Shown in pieces: positions 44,236-52,966 of a stretch of DNA of 64,000 nt (position 1 is its first letter; every line of letters begins with the position of its first letter). This DNA comes from EW11 sp035765635. Lineage in GTDB: Bacteria; Verrucomicrobiota; Verrucomicrobiia; Opitutales; Opitutaceae. The notes beneath the pieces were generated by a model, which saw only the letters and a list, made by a program, of their open reading frames with translations, was not told the DNA's origin and searched no databases. Position numbers and translations under genes: made by a program. The stretch covers positions 1 through 64,000 of the forward strand of contig DASTWZ010000012.1 in the NCBI GenBank assembly GCA_035765635.1, given 5' to 3'.

Positions 44236-45297
44236 TCAGCGGCTGTTCTTCAAATCCGTCACGAGTTCGTCGATCACCTGGCTCGTTTTGCCGATTGCGC
44301 GAAATGTTTCCAATTTTCCGACCGGCGGATAGCTCGCGGGATTTTCGAGTTGTTCCTTGCTGAGCAGTTTTCGCGCGGCGCCGTTCGGGTTCGTGTAGGG
44401 AAACGCGTCGGAAATCCTTTTGCTCACTTCCGGGCGGAGCAGGTAGTCGATGAAGCGGTGAGCTGCCTCGACGTGCGGCGCGTGTAGTGGAATCGCCACT
44501 ACGTCGACGAATTGATGCGCGCCTTCGGCGGGGATGACGTAGTGAAATTTTGGATTCTCACGATAAAGCAGTGCGGCTTCGCCGCTCCAGACCACGCCGA
44601 GATCGGTGTCGCCGTTGAGCAGTGACGTCTTCGGGCTGTCGGAGTCGAAGACCTTGATCAGCTTGATCCACTGCGCGAGGACGGGCCTGGCCTTGTCGAT
44701 GTTTTCGCGCGTGAGGTCATTCGCCTTGAGGCCGAGCGTGTACATTGCCCAGGTGAGCATCTCGCGGTTATCGTTCACCACCACGATTCGCCCCGCGTAT
44801 TTCGGCTGGAAGACATCTTTGAAGCCCCTGATGGGCTCCTTCACTTTTTCGGTGTTCACGACGATTCCGACCGTGCCTGTCATGTAGGGCACCGTGTACC
44901 GCTGGGTCGGGTCGTGCGGCATGTGCAGGAATTCCGGAAGGATGTTGCTCATATGCGGCAGCTGCTTCGGGTCGAGTTCCCGCAGTTGCTTCGCTTGTAT
45001 CAAAGATTCCGCTACATAGTCCGGCGGCTGCACGATGTCGTAGGCGGTGTTTCCCGCGAGCAGCTTGGCCAGCATCTCTTCTCCGGAGGCGAAGGTCTCG
45101 TAGTTTACCTTGATGCCCGTTTCTTTGGTGAAGCCATCGATCACGTCCTGCGGAACGTATTCCGACCACGCGAAGAGATTCAGCTCGTTATCGTCGGCGG
45201 CGTGCGCGACTGACGAAAAGACCGTGAGTGAGGCGATGGCTGCGAGAGAAGCGAGTGACGCAAATGACGCAAGGAGGCGGGTGGTGGGCTTGAGCAT
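44236..45297 (-). CDS. potD: Polyamine-binding periplasmic protein PotD
   Basis: A 353-residue substrate-binding protein starting MLKPTTRLLASFASLASLAA, with a signal peptide cleaved near SVAHAADD. The mature part begins ELNLFAWSEYVPQDVIDGFTKETGIKVNYE, the classic PotD/PotF N-terminus, followed by VQPPDYVAESLIQAKQL, VPYMTGTVGIVVN and VVWSGEAALLYRE, matching the hinge and ligand-pocket segments of the family. It lies between potC (2 bases upstream) and potB. The in-frame extension upstream of this Met is not family-like. Confidence 0.93.
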   Translation of the reverse strand: MLKPTTRLLASFASLASLAAIASLTVFSSVAHAADDNELNLFAWSEYVPQDVIDGFTKETGIKVNYETFASGEEMLAKLLAGNTAYDIVQPPDYVAESLIQAKQLRELDPKQLPHMSNILPEFLHMPHDPTQRYTVPYMTGTVGIVVNTEKVKEPIRGFKDVFQPKYAGRIVVVNDNREMLTWAMYTLGLKANDLTRENIDKARPVLAQWIKLIKVFDSDSPKTSLLNGDTDLGVVWSGEAALLYRENPKFHYVIPAEGAHQFVDVVAIPLHAPHVEAAHRFIDYLLRPEVSKRISDAFPYTNPNGAARKLLSKEQLENPASYPPVGKLETFRAIGKTSQVIDELVTDLKNSR

Positions 45298-45299
45298 GT

Positions 45300-46112
45300 T
45301 CAACGAAGGGCGGTGCGGGCGAAGGAGCGAACTCGAGAAGAAAACACAACGGCGGCGATAGTGACGATGATGAGCAGAGCGGAGAGCGCGTTGAGCATTG
45401 GGTTCAGACCGATCTTCGCCAGGCCGTAGATTTTTAGCGGCAGAGTGGCGGAGCGCGCGGACGCGGTGAAAAACGTGACGATCAATTCGTCGAGCGAGAG
45501 GGTGAACGTCATCAAGCCCCCCGCGACCAGGGCGGGGCGCAGCAGCGGCAGGATGACATGCCAGAACGCGCGGAACGGTGTGGCGCCAAGATCGAGAGCG
45601 GCTTCTTCGAGCGCGGGATCCAGGCCTTGCAGACGGGCCTGCACGGCGACCAGTACGAAGGGAAAGCAAAAGGTCACATGCGCCACGATCACGGTGGTGA
45701 AGCCCAGAGGCATGGAGATTGCGGCGAAGAAGCTCAGCAGACTGATGCCGATGATGATTTCAGGCATGATGATCGGCATCGCCACGAGCCCGTGAATCAA
45801 GCGCGCGCCGACGAAGCGATACCGGTACATGAGCCAAGCCCCGGCCGTGCCGAGCACGAGCGAGAGCGCCGTCGTGATGACCGCCACGTATAAACTGTTT
45901 TTCAGCGCGTCCAGCAGCGGCGTATTGCGCCAAAGTTCACCGTACCATTTCAGCGTGAACCCCTCCCACACGACATTCAGCCGCGAGCGGTTGAACGAGT
46001 AGACGATCAGCACCGCGATCGGCAGATACAAAAATCCGAGAACGACAGCGGTCCACGCGGGCAACAACCGCTCGACCCAATTTTTCGAGGAAGAGGCGCG
46101 GCGAAAAATCAT
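45300..46112 (-). CDS. potC: Polyamine ABC transporter permease PotC
   Basis: A 270-residue permease starting MIFRRASSSKNWVERLLPAW. Six helices are visible (AVVLGFLYLPIAVLIVYSFN, TTALSLVLGTAGAWLMYRYR, AMPIIMPEIIIGISLLSFF and others) and the EAA motif is EAALDLGATPFRAFWHVILP near residue 180. It is the promoter-proximal gene of the potCDBA unit; potD starts only 2 bases after its stop. An alternative Met lies 15 codons earlier. Polyamine import supports ribosome and nucleic-acid function; whether it prefers putrescine or spermidine cannot be told. Confidence 0.93.
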   Translation of the reverse strand: MIFRRASSSKNWVERLLPAWTAVVLGFLYLPIAVLIVYSFNRSRLNVVWEGFTLKWYGELWRNTPLLDALKNSLYVAVITTALSLVLGTAGAWLMYRYRFVGARLIHGLVAMPIIMPEIIIGISLLSFFAAISMPLGFTTVIVAHVTFCFPFVLVAVQARLQGLDPALEEAALDLGATPFRAFWHVILPLLRPALVAGGLMTFTLSLDELIVTFFTASARSATLPLKIYGLAKIGLNPMLNALSALLIIVTIAAVVFSSRVRSFARTALR

Positions 46113-46246
46113 CACGGCGCGGCATTTCAGGACGAGCCATAAGCTTTGGCAACGCACCGTTTGCCGAATGGCTTGATCGAAATTGCCCCGCGCTCACCGA
46201 GCATCTCGAACGGCACCAGGTCGGCTGGGTTGACAAAAATAAGTAA

Positions 46247-47365
46247 ATGGGGATTTTTGTAACCGTGACTATTTCGGACGAGAAGCTCCTTTTCGGCGAG
46301 CGCCTACGCCGCGCGCGGCTTATGCGAGGCATGACATTGCGCGATTTGGCGGAACGGCTCGGCAAGCATGGCGCGTCCCTATCACACGCGGCGCTTCAGA
46401 AATACGAGAAAGGGTTAATGGGGCCGGACTCGACGGTGTTGCTGGCGCTGGCACGGACGCTCGACCTTGACCCAGGTTACTTTTTCCGAGCATCCGAAGT
46501 CACCCTCGAGTCCATCGAATTTCGAAAGCTGACCAAATTTCCGATGCGCGAAGTGAATCGTGTTCGAGAAGAGGCGGCGGATTATTTCGAGCGGTACCTG
46601 CAGATAGAATCGATTCTTCAGATCCACGCTTCTCCTCTGCCTCATGTGAATTTATCGCATCTCGCGTCTGACGATGTCACCGCGCTTGCGGACAACGCAG
46701 AAAAAGCTGCCCAGCAGATTCGCAAGGTCTGGAAACTTGGCGAAGCTGCGCTGACCAACGTGCAGGAAATGTTGGAAGAACACGGCGTGAAAGTGAAGGA
46801 GGTGGAAGCCGATGAAACCTTCGATGGATTTTCGGGATGGGCCGACCATTGTACTCCCGTGATCGTGTTAGCCGCATGGCTCAATCAGGACCTCCCGCGC
46901 AAACGTCTCACCGCGCTGCACGAGCTGGGACATCTAGTCCTTAAGCTTCCCGCCGGACTTTCGCACAAAATAAAAGAGTCGCTGTGCTACCGATTTGCCG
47001 GCGCGCTGCTTTTGCCGGCCGAAGCATTACGCGGACGCGTAGGTGATAAGCGTCCGGACGGAATCAGTTTTCGTGAACGCATCGGCATCAAAGAAGATTG
47101 GGGTATTTCCATCAGCGCATTGATGCACCGCGCTGCGGATCTCGATATCATCTCGGAGAGTCGACTCCGCTCATTTTATATCCAGAACCGGGCGCGGCGA
47201 AAAGTTGAACCTGGGCACTGGAAAGGATCGGAACACGCCGATCGCTACGAACAACTTGTCTTTCGTGCAGCCGCACAAGAGTTGATCACACGTTCCAAGG
47301 CGGCCGAACTTCTCGGCATATCAGCGCGCGAATTCGATCATCAGTTTGCCTCGGAAACTAACTGA
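46247..47365 (+). CDS. XRE-type HTH and ImmA/IrrE-like metallopeptidase protein (antitoxin-like)
   Basis: A 372-residue protein. A cro/C1-type helix-turn-helix spans about 17-75 (GERLRRARLMRGMTLRDLAE...HAALQKYEKGLMGPDSTVLL). The C-terminal zincin domain has the metal-binding HELGH at residues 225-229, preceded by LTAL, followed by FAGALLLPAEAL (about 250-262), the ImmA/IrrE (COG2856) signature. Such fusions act as antitoxins or regulators that cleave or bind partners. The PIN-domain gene starts 15 bases downstream on the same strand, a toxin-antitoxin layout. A consensus TTGACA (46230-46235) lies just upstream, but a fitting -10 is not evident. Confidence 0.87.
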   Translation: MGIFVTVTISDEKLLFGERLRRARLMRGMTLRDLAERLGKHGASLSHAALQKYEKGLMGPDSTVLLALARTLDLDPGYFFRASEVTLESIEFRKLTKFPMREVNRVREEAADYFERYLQIESILQIHASPLPHVNLSHLASDDVTALADNAEKAAQQIRKVWKLGEAALTNVQEMLEEHGVKVKEVEADETFDGFSGWADHCTPVIVLAAWLNQDLPRKRLTALHELGHLVLKLPAGLSHKIKESLCYRFAGALLLPAEALRGRVGDKRPDGISFRERIGIKEDWGISISALMHRAADLDIISESRLRSFYIQNRARRKVEPGHWKGSEHADRYEQLVFRAAAQELITRSKAAELLGISAREFDHQFASETN

Positions 47366-47380
47366 ACCACGCGCCCACGG

Positions 47381-47887
47381 ATGAAAATCGCCGTGCAGGA
47401 CGCGAACGTCCTTATCGATCTTGAATTGGCCGGACTTTTCGATCCGTGGTTTCAAGTAGGGATCGAAACTCACACGACGAGCCTCATTCGTCTCGAGCTG
47501 GAGGCAGGCCATCACGATCAGACTCTAGCTTACTTCACAGGAGGACAAATCCACGAGCATGGATTGAGTTTTGCAGAATTGAGCGAAGTGGCTCGCTTGG
47601 AACGTGCGGTGGGAAGCAAGGCACGGTTCAACGATTGTTCGGTGCTATTTCTGGCGCGAAAACTCGATGCGATGTTGCTGTCCAGCGACAAGGCGCTTCG
47701 ACAAGCCGCACAGACACGGCATGTCGAGGTTCACGGTACACTTTGGATCATGGATCAACTCATCGAACGGAAGTTGATCTCGTCGGTTACAGCGGCCGCA
47801 AAACTGCAGTTCTTGCTTTCGCGAGAACGATTTTTTCCGAGAACGGAATGTGAGGCGCGCCTGAAAAAGTGGCGATCATTGGCGTAG
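47381..47887 (+). CDS. PIN-domain-like protein, possible ribonuclease toxin
   Basis: A 168-residue protein. The N-terminus AVQDANVLIDLELAGLFD shows the PIN-fold start with Asp7 and Asp13, followed by SLIRLELE (Glu in the usual position) and, later, KARFNDCSVLFLARKLDAMLLSSDKALRQAA, in which the two Asp residues fall at the conserved third and fourth acidic positions. These residues normally bind Mg2+ for RNA cleavage. With the XRE-ImmA gene immediately upstream it makes a likely toxin-antitoxin pair. The protein is larger than a VapC and has an extra basic C-terminal third (FPRTECEARLKKWRSLA). Confidence 0.82.
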   Translation: MKIAVQDANVLIDLELAGLFDPWFQVGIETHTTSLIRLELEAGHHDQTLAYFTGGQIHEHGLSFAELSEVARLERAVGSKARFNDCSVLFLARKLDAMLLSSDKALRQAAQTRHVEVHGTLWIMDQLIERKLISSVTAAAKLQFLLSRERFFPRTECEARLKKWRSLA

Positions 47888-47956
47888 TGGCGCGCCGGGT
47901 TTAGCCGAAAGGCCAATACGATGGAGGCGCTGTTGGTGTTAGGGTGCTGGGCTTCC

Positions 47957-50458
47957 ATGAGGCCCCTTCAACTTTTCGGATGCTTTGTTCTTTCCGCCAC
48001 GGCGTTGCTCGCGGCGTTTGTTTTGACTGCGGCAGAGGGCGAGGCGGCGGACACGAATGCCGCGAAGGTCGGGCCGGCGACGAAATCGCATGCGCACGCC
48101 GAGGGCTGGAGCGGCATCATCACGTATCAGAAAACGCTATACGACAGTCACAGCAGCGACGAGCCGGTGATCGGCGCCATCGATCAAGCGCGCAATCACA
48201 TCACACATCAGCTCGAACGCGTTTACCGCTACGACGCCCAGATCGTGGTGATCGACGGCAACAGCAAAACGCCGCAGACAGACGCCAACATCACGCTGCT
48301 CGACTCCGATTCCGACAACAGCCGACAGGTCGAGTGGGGAAGCTGCGGCTGGGGACCGGAACACAATTTCGTCATCGCCGGCGAACACTCGAAAATCACG
48401 CGAGGCCACGCCACTGCGCCGGCCAAATACTTCAACATCGGCATCGACGAGAAAGGCGGCTCCTACCATTTCAGCCTGGAGCTTCCGGAGTTGAAAGGGG
48501 CCTACAACCAGGAAGACCATGTGAAGCGCTCAGGCTTCTGCCAGCCGGGAAACAATCTGCCGATCGATGTTTCGGACGCTTCCGAAGTGAGGATCGAACC
48601 GCAAGCCGTGAGCATCGACGACGGCAAGTTGGATCCGAAACACCCCGATCGTCTGCACGGCTCGAAGACGTGGGACACCAGTTCTCCGCAGGTCAAAAGT
48701 TTCGCCTACACCATCACGTGGGATCTGCGCCGCGGGCCGGACAACGTGATGATCACGGATCTCCACTACGAACACCCGCGCTATCCGGATTGGAACGATT
48801 GGGAAATCATCACGCCGGAGACCGGCACGATCGATGGCAACCCGGTGAAGATCAAAGCCACCGTCGTGAACCTCTCGTCCGAACATAAAGACGCGGTGCT
48901 GAAACTCATCGAAACCTTCAAGGGCGACCACTGGAACGCCGCCCGCAAAGACGAGCCCCTCGAAAATGGCACCTTCAACGTTCCGCTCGATCCGGGCGAG
49001 GAGCGCACGGTCGAGCTGCAGTTCGACAGCACGGGCTACGCCTGGATGGACGATGCGCCGCATCAGCCGCTGGCCGACACCCCGCAGGTGCGGCCGTTTT
49101 CGGTGCACCGCATTCGCGCCGAACTCTCGGTCAACGAGGTCAAGAAGGACGAAAAAACGGAGAACCTGAAAATTGCCCCGCGCCCCGTGGTGCTGCTGCA
49201 CGGGCTTTGGAGCGACGCACAGGAATGGGCGCCGTATCAGAATTATCTCACGCTCGCCTGGGGCTACGAATGGCGCGCGTATCCGGTTGGCGAATACCCA
49301 AGCCACGGCGAGATGCGCATGGGCACGTTGCTGACGGAGGACGCCGGCCAGACGATCGCGCAAAACGTCGCTGGCGTGACTAGCTACGTGGAATACGCAC
49401 GCCACGACCGCAATGCCTGGCATGTCGACATGGTCGCGCATTCGACCGGGGGCTTGGTCGCGCGCCGCTAGGTGCAGGCCGTGATGGGCGATGCGCCGGA
49501 TCACCGTCCGGTCGTGACTCATCTCGTGATGTTAGGTACGCCGAACGCCGGCAGCGCCTGCGCCGAAGTGATGAATCTCGGGCATGCCGTTTTCGGTGCG
49601 AAAGTGAAGGCGCTCGAGGAAATCACCCCCGATGAAATGGCGAAGTTCAATCAGCGCGTGACCGATCGGCGCGGCGTGTTGTTTTCCGCGCTGGCGGGTT
49701 TCTATGTGCCGATTTCCTGTGGTCGGCAGGTTTGGAACGACGGACTTGTCACGGTCGAGTCCGCCATCGCGGGCGTGAGCGATTTCAAGATCGTGCAGGG
49801 CCGCAGCGACGAGTTGGTCCGCGGTGATTATTTTAATTTCGTGAAGGGGCGCCTCGCGATCGGCAAGGAGGGCGAACGTCCGCGCAATCCGCCGAGCAAG
49901 GAAGTCGATTGGGTTCCGCCTCCGCCCGAAGTGCGTTGGACGCCGAAGCATCCGGCATGGCGCTTCGACAAGCCGGCGCAGGACGAGGACGATTCGATTT
50001 TGGCAAATGACCTCGGCATCGCAGCGTCTGCCCCGCGCGTGATTTTCGCGGCTCTTCCGATTGCCCCCTCGGCACCAGCGGCTGCATCCGCTCCCGCTGG
50101 CGATTTCAGCCGCGTGATTCAGCTCTATAAATTCCAGGTCTCGACGCTGGATGTGCCCGTGGCCGCGGGAAATAATTTCAGCGTCACGTTTATCGCCGAG
50201 CCGGAGGTTTCCGTGACGCTGTTCGACGAAAAAGGCGCGGTGCTCGGCACGAATCTCGCCGGCAAACACAGCGCGACGGACATGTTTCGCACGATTTACG
50301 TGAAGAGAGACATCCCGGCGAAAACCATGTGGAAATTGAAAATCGAAAACACGAGCCGCCGCCAAACGAGCGTGTTGCTCCGCGTTTCGACAGAGGCGAA
50401 TGCGGCCGCGGAAATTCCTGCAGCCGCCGCATCGAGCCGCACGCACGTGGCGATTTGA
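47957..50458 (+). pseudogene. Secreted lipase/alpha-beta hydrolase gene interrupted by an in-frame TAG
   Basis: The reading frame spans 834 codons, but a TAG stop at 49469-49471 divides it. Part one begins MRPLQLFGCFVLSATALLAA (signal peptide) and runs about 504 residues, with a beta-rich N-terminal half and then RPVVLLHGLWSDAQEWAPYQ and VDMVAHSTGGLVARR. AHSTGG is the nucleophile elbow with the catalytic Ser. The stop immediately follows VARR, where relatives have Tyr or another residue followed by V-Q. Part two continues in the same frame without a shift (VQAVMGDAPDHRPVVTHLVM, LGTPNAGS) and carries the rest of the hydrolase and a C-terminal beta domain. This is a one-base nonsense change (TAC or TAT to TAG) of an otherwise intact gene, a sequencing error, or readthrough. 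Start chosen at the signal peptide Met. Confidence 0.8.
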
Positions 50459-50681
50459 AGTGACCGTCGCTCTACGGGATCGCGCCGACTGTGCGCGACC
50501 GCGTGAGCTTGCACACGTTGTTGCGCGGGGACGCTACTTAACGACTAAAGCAATCCCGGTTTCGCATCCGCCGGGGCTTCGCTTTTTGGTGCGGCTCTAC
50601 CCGGCTGTGCCGACGCGGAGGTTTACCCGCGGGGGCAGCTCTCGTGCCGCGAGAAGCGGCGTCAATCGCCTCACACCCCAC

Positions 50682-52958
50682 ATGCAAATCAAGAATGCCG
50701 TATCCACTTTTCAACGACTGTGCGCATCGACCAGCGGCCTGTTGCTCATCGCGACTTCAATCCAAGCGCAATCCGCCCGCTCAGGCGCGCCCGCGAGCGG
50801 CGAGACGGTGAATCTGCCGGAATTCACCGTCACGGCCGGTTCTCACGTCGGCTATATCGCGTCCGAGTCCGTCACCGGCAGCCGCGTGGCCACACCGATC
50901 AAGGACCTGCCTTTCGCCGTCAATGTGGTCACGAGCGAGTTCCTCGACGATTTCGCGTTCTTCGACATCGAGGAAAATCTCGGCTACACCAGTTCGGTCA
51001 ACGCCGTCGACAACGCGGGCAACAACACGATCCGCGGCTACACGAGCCAGTACATGCTCCGCGACGGATTTTTCCGGATCGGCATGAACGACAAGACGAA
51101 CATCGACCGCATCGAGGTTATCAAGGGACCGTCCGCAGCGATCTACGGCCAGGCGCAGCCGGGCGGCATGATCAACGTTATCACGAAACACCCGAAGCAG
51201 GTGAAAGAGATCGAAGGCACTGCGGGCGTGTCCGTCGGCAGCTACGACACGATTCGCGGCCAATTCAATCTCACCGGCCCCGTTGGGTTGTTGGGCGAAA
51301 CCTACTTTCTCGTTACCGGCGCGGATTACGAACGCACCTACGACACCCCGATGGCGACGCTGCGCAATCGCTCCGTCGGGGTCGCGCTGCAACATTACTT
51401 CAGCAACGGCGGCAATCTTCTCGTGCAGTATAATTATATGCGCAATCAGTCGCACTCCGTTCGCTCGACTGTGCCGGAATTATATAATTCGACGACCAAG
51501 CGGTATGAAGGTCTCGCGCTCGATCTGGCGAATCTTCAGCAGAACGGGCCGAACAGTGAAACGTCGCGCGATGTGAACGACGTCACGATCACGTTCGAGC
51601 AACGACTCAACAGCGTGTTTTCCGTGCGCGCCGCCACCAACTGGTATCATCGCCACAAGTGGCTGTTCAACGCGGGCAATGGTTCTCAGTACGATTATCT
51701 AAAGAACACGCTGTCAAGGGGCACGCCGTCCTATGGCCTCATCGGCGAAGATGGCGGCGGCGTGCAGGCGGACCTGCTTGCGCGCTACAAGTTCTTCAAC
51801 GGCAAAGTCACGAACAAGACGCTGCTAACGTTCGACTTCTCCGATTATTATCGATGGGACCCGACGTGGCAGCTGGCCAGTCAGTATCAAATCACCGACC
51901 CGAGCAAAATTCCGAGCAACGGAATGTATTGGCTGAAGACGATCACCATTGGTCAGCCGATCGATTATACAATCCCGGCGTTCAATCCCGCGGTGTATAG
52001 TAATGTCACGCGTTATAACAAAAACCGGGCCTCGATCTGGGGCGCCAACCTGCGTCACCAAATGGGGTTGTTCGACGACACGCTGCTGCTCTTCGCGAGT
52101 CTTCGCTACGACAACGTCAAATTCGCGCTGCGCGATTATCTAAAACATCTCGATCTCAAGCCGAGTGCGACCGCGTGGTCTCCGAGCGCCGGCTTCAACT
52201 ACAAAGCGACCTCGCATATCGCCGTCTACGGCAGCCGCAGCAATGGCTTCAACGCGAATGCGCAGAACCGCGCCGCCTCGGATGGCACGCAGCCCAATGA
52301 AAAATCGTATGGCTACGACTACGGCGTGAAGTGTTCGTTTCTCGACGACCGGCTCGTGTTCACGACGGGAGGATATTATATCGTGCGTGAAAACGTGAAG
52401 ACCACGGAACTCCTTCCGGATGGCACCACGGCCAATGCGTTCGAGGGCTCACAATTGGCGCGCGGTTTCGAATTCGATTTCACCTATCGCGTGATGGACA
52501 ATTTCACGATCCTCGGCGGCTACGGGCACACGAACGCGAAGTACACCTACTTTGGTCGCAACATTGGCGCCGTCGGCCGGCCGACCAGCAAAGTCCCGAA
52601 AGACAATCTCGGCGTGGCCGCAAAGTACGAATTCACCGGCGCCCTGAATGGCTTTTCGCTCACGGCTGGCGTGATCTACATGAGCGAAATCGCGGCGGAA
52701 AATCCAAGCACCGGCGACCAGTTTGCCCCGGCGAGCGCAGGCGGCGCGTACCTCGGCAACGATGGCCGCGCCGATATTATGATTCCTTCATATTACACCG
52801 TCGATTTGGGCGCGCATTATCGTTTCAAGACGAAAGGCAGCCTCACGCACACGGTGGACCTGAACGTGAAGAACATCTTCGATAAATTCTATATCTCGGC
52901 CTCGCGCTATGCCACGGATGGACGTGGCTATTATCTCTCATATCGCCTGGGTTTTTGA
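50682..52958 (+). CDS. TonB-dependent siderophore-type receptor
   Basis: A 758-residue outer-membrane receptor. Signal peptide: about 1-29 (STSGLLLIATSIQAQS). A TonB-box-like region VNLPEFTVTAGSHVGY (about 43-58) precedes the plug, with DLPFAVNVVTSEFLDDFAFF and the siderophore-receptor signature NTIRGY...VEVIKGPSAAIYGQAQPGGMIN-like IEVIKGPSAAIYGQAQPG. The barrel ends NIFDKFYISASRYATDGRGY...YRLGF with a terminal Phe. It belongs to the FhuA/FpvA-like family; no siderophore biosynthesis, exbBD or ABC genes are nearby, so the ligand is unknown. The in-frame upstream extension (from 50400) lacks receptor character. A class II reductase gene converges 8 bases after it. Confidence 0.9.
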   Translation: MQIKNAVSTFQRLCASTSGLLLIATSIQAQSARSGAPASGETVNLPEFTVTAGSHVGYIASESVTGSRVATPIKDLPFAVNVVTSEFLDDFAFFDIEENLGYTSSVNAVDNAGNNTIRGYTSQYMLRDGFFRIGMNDKTNIDRIEVIKGPSAAIYGQAQPGGMINVITKHPKQVKEIEGTAGVSVGSYDTIRGQFNLTGPVGLLGETYFLVTGADYERTYDTPMATLRNRSVGVALQHYFSNGGNLLVQYNYMRNQSHSVRSTVPELYNSTTKRYEGLALDLANLQQNGPNSETSRDVNDVTITFEQRLNSVFSVRAATNWYHRHKWLFNAGNGSQYDYLKNTLSRGTPSYGLIGEDGGGVQADLLARYKFFNGKVTNKTLLTFDFSDYYRWDPTWQLASQYQITDPSKIPSNGMYWLKTITIGQPIDYTIPAFNPAVYSNVTRYNKNRASIWGANLRHQMGLFDDTLLLFASLRYDNVKFALRDYLKHLDLKPSATAWSPSAGFNYKATSHIAVYGSRSNGFNANAQNRAASDGTQPNEKSYGYDYGVKCSFLDDRLVFTTGGYYIVRENVKTTELLPDGTTANAFEGSQLARGFEFDFTYRVMDNFTILGGYGHTNAKYTYFGRNIGAVGRPTSKVPKDNLGVAAKYEFTGALNGFSLTAGVIYMSEIAAENPSTGDQFAPASAGGAYLGNDGRADIMIPSYYTVDLGAHYRFKTKGSLTHTVDLNVKNIFDKFYISASRYATDGRGYYLSYRLGF

Positions 52959-52966
52959 ATTCGGCT

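Noticed and set aside
50459..50681. Riboswitch before the siderophore-type receptor
   Set aside because: No cobalamin, TPP or other riboswitch core could be recognised.
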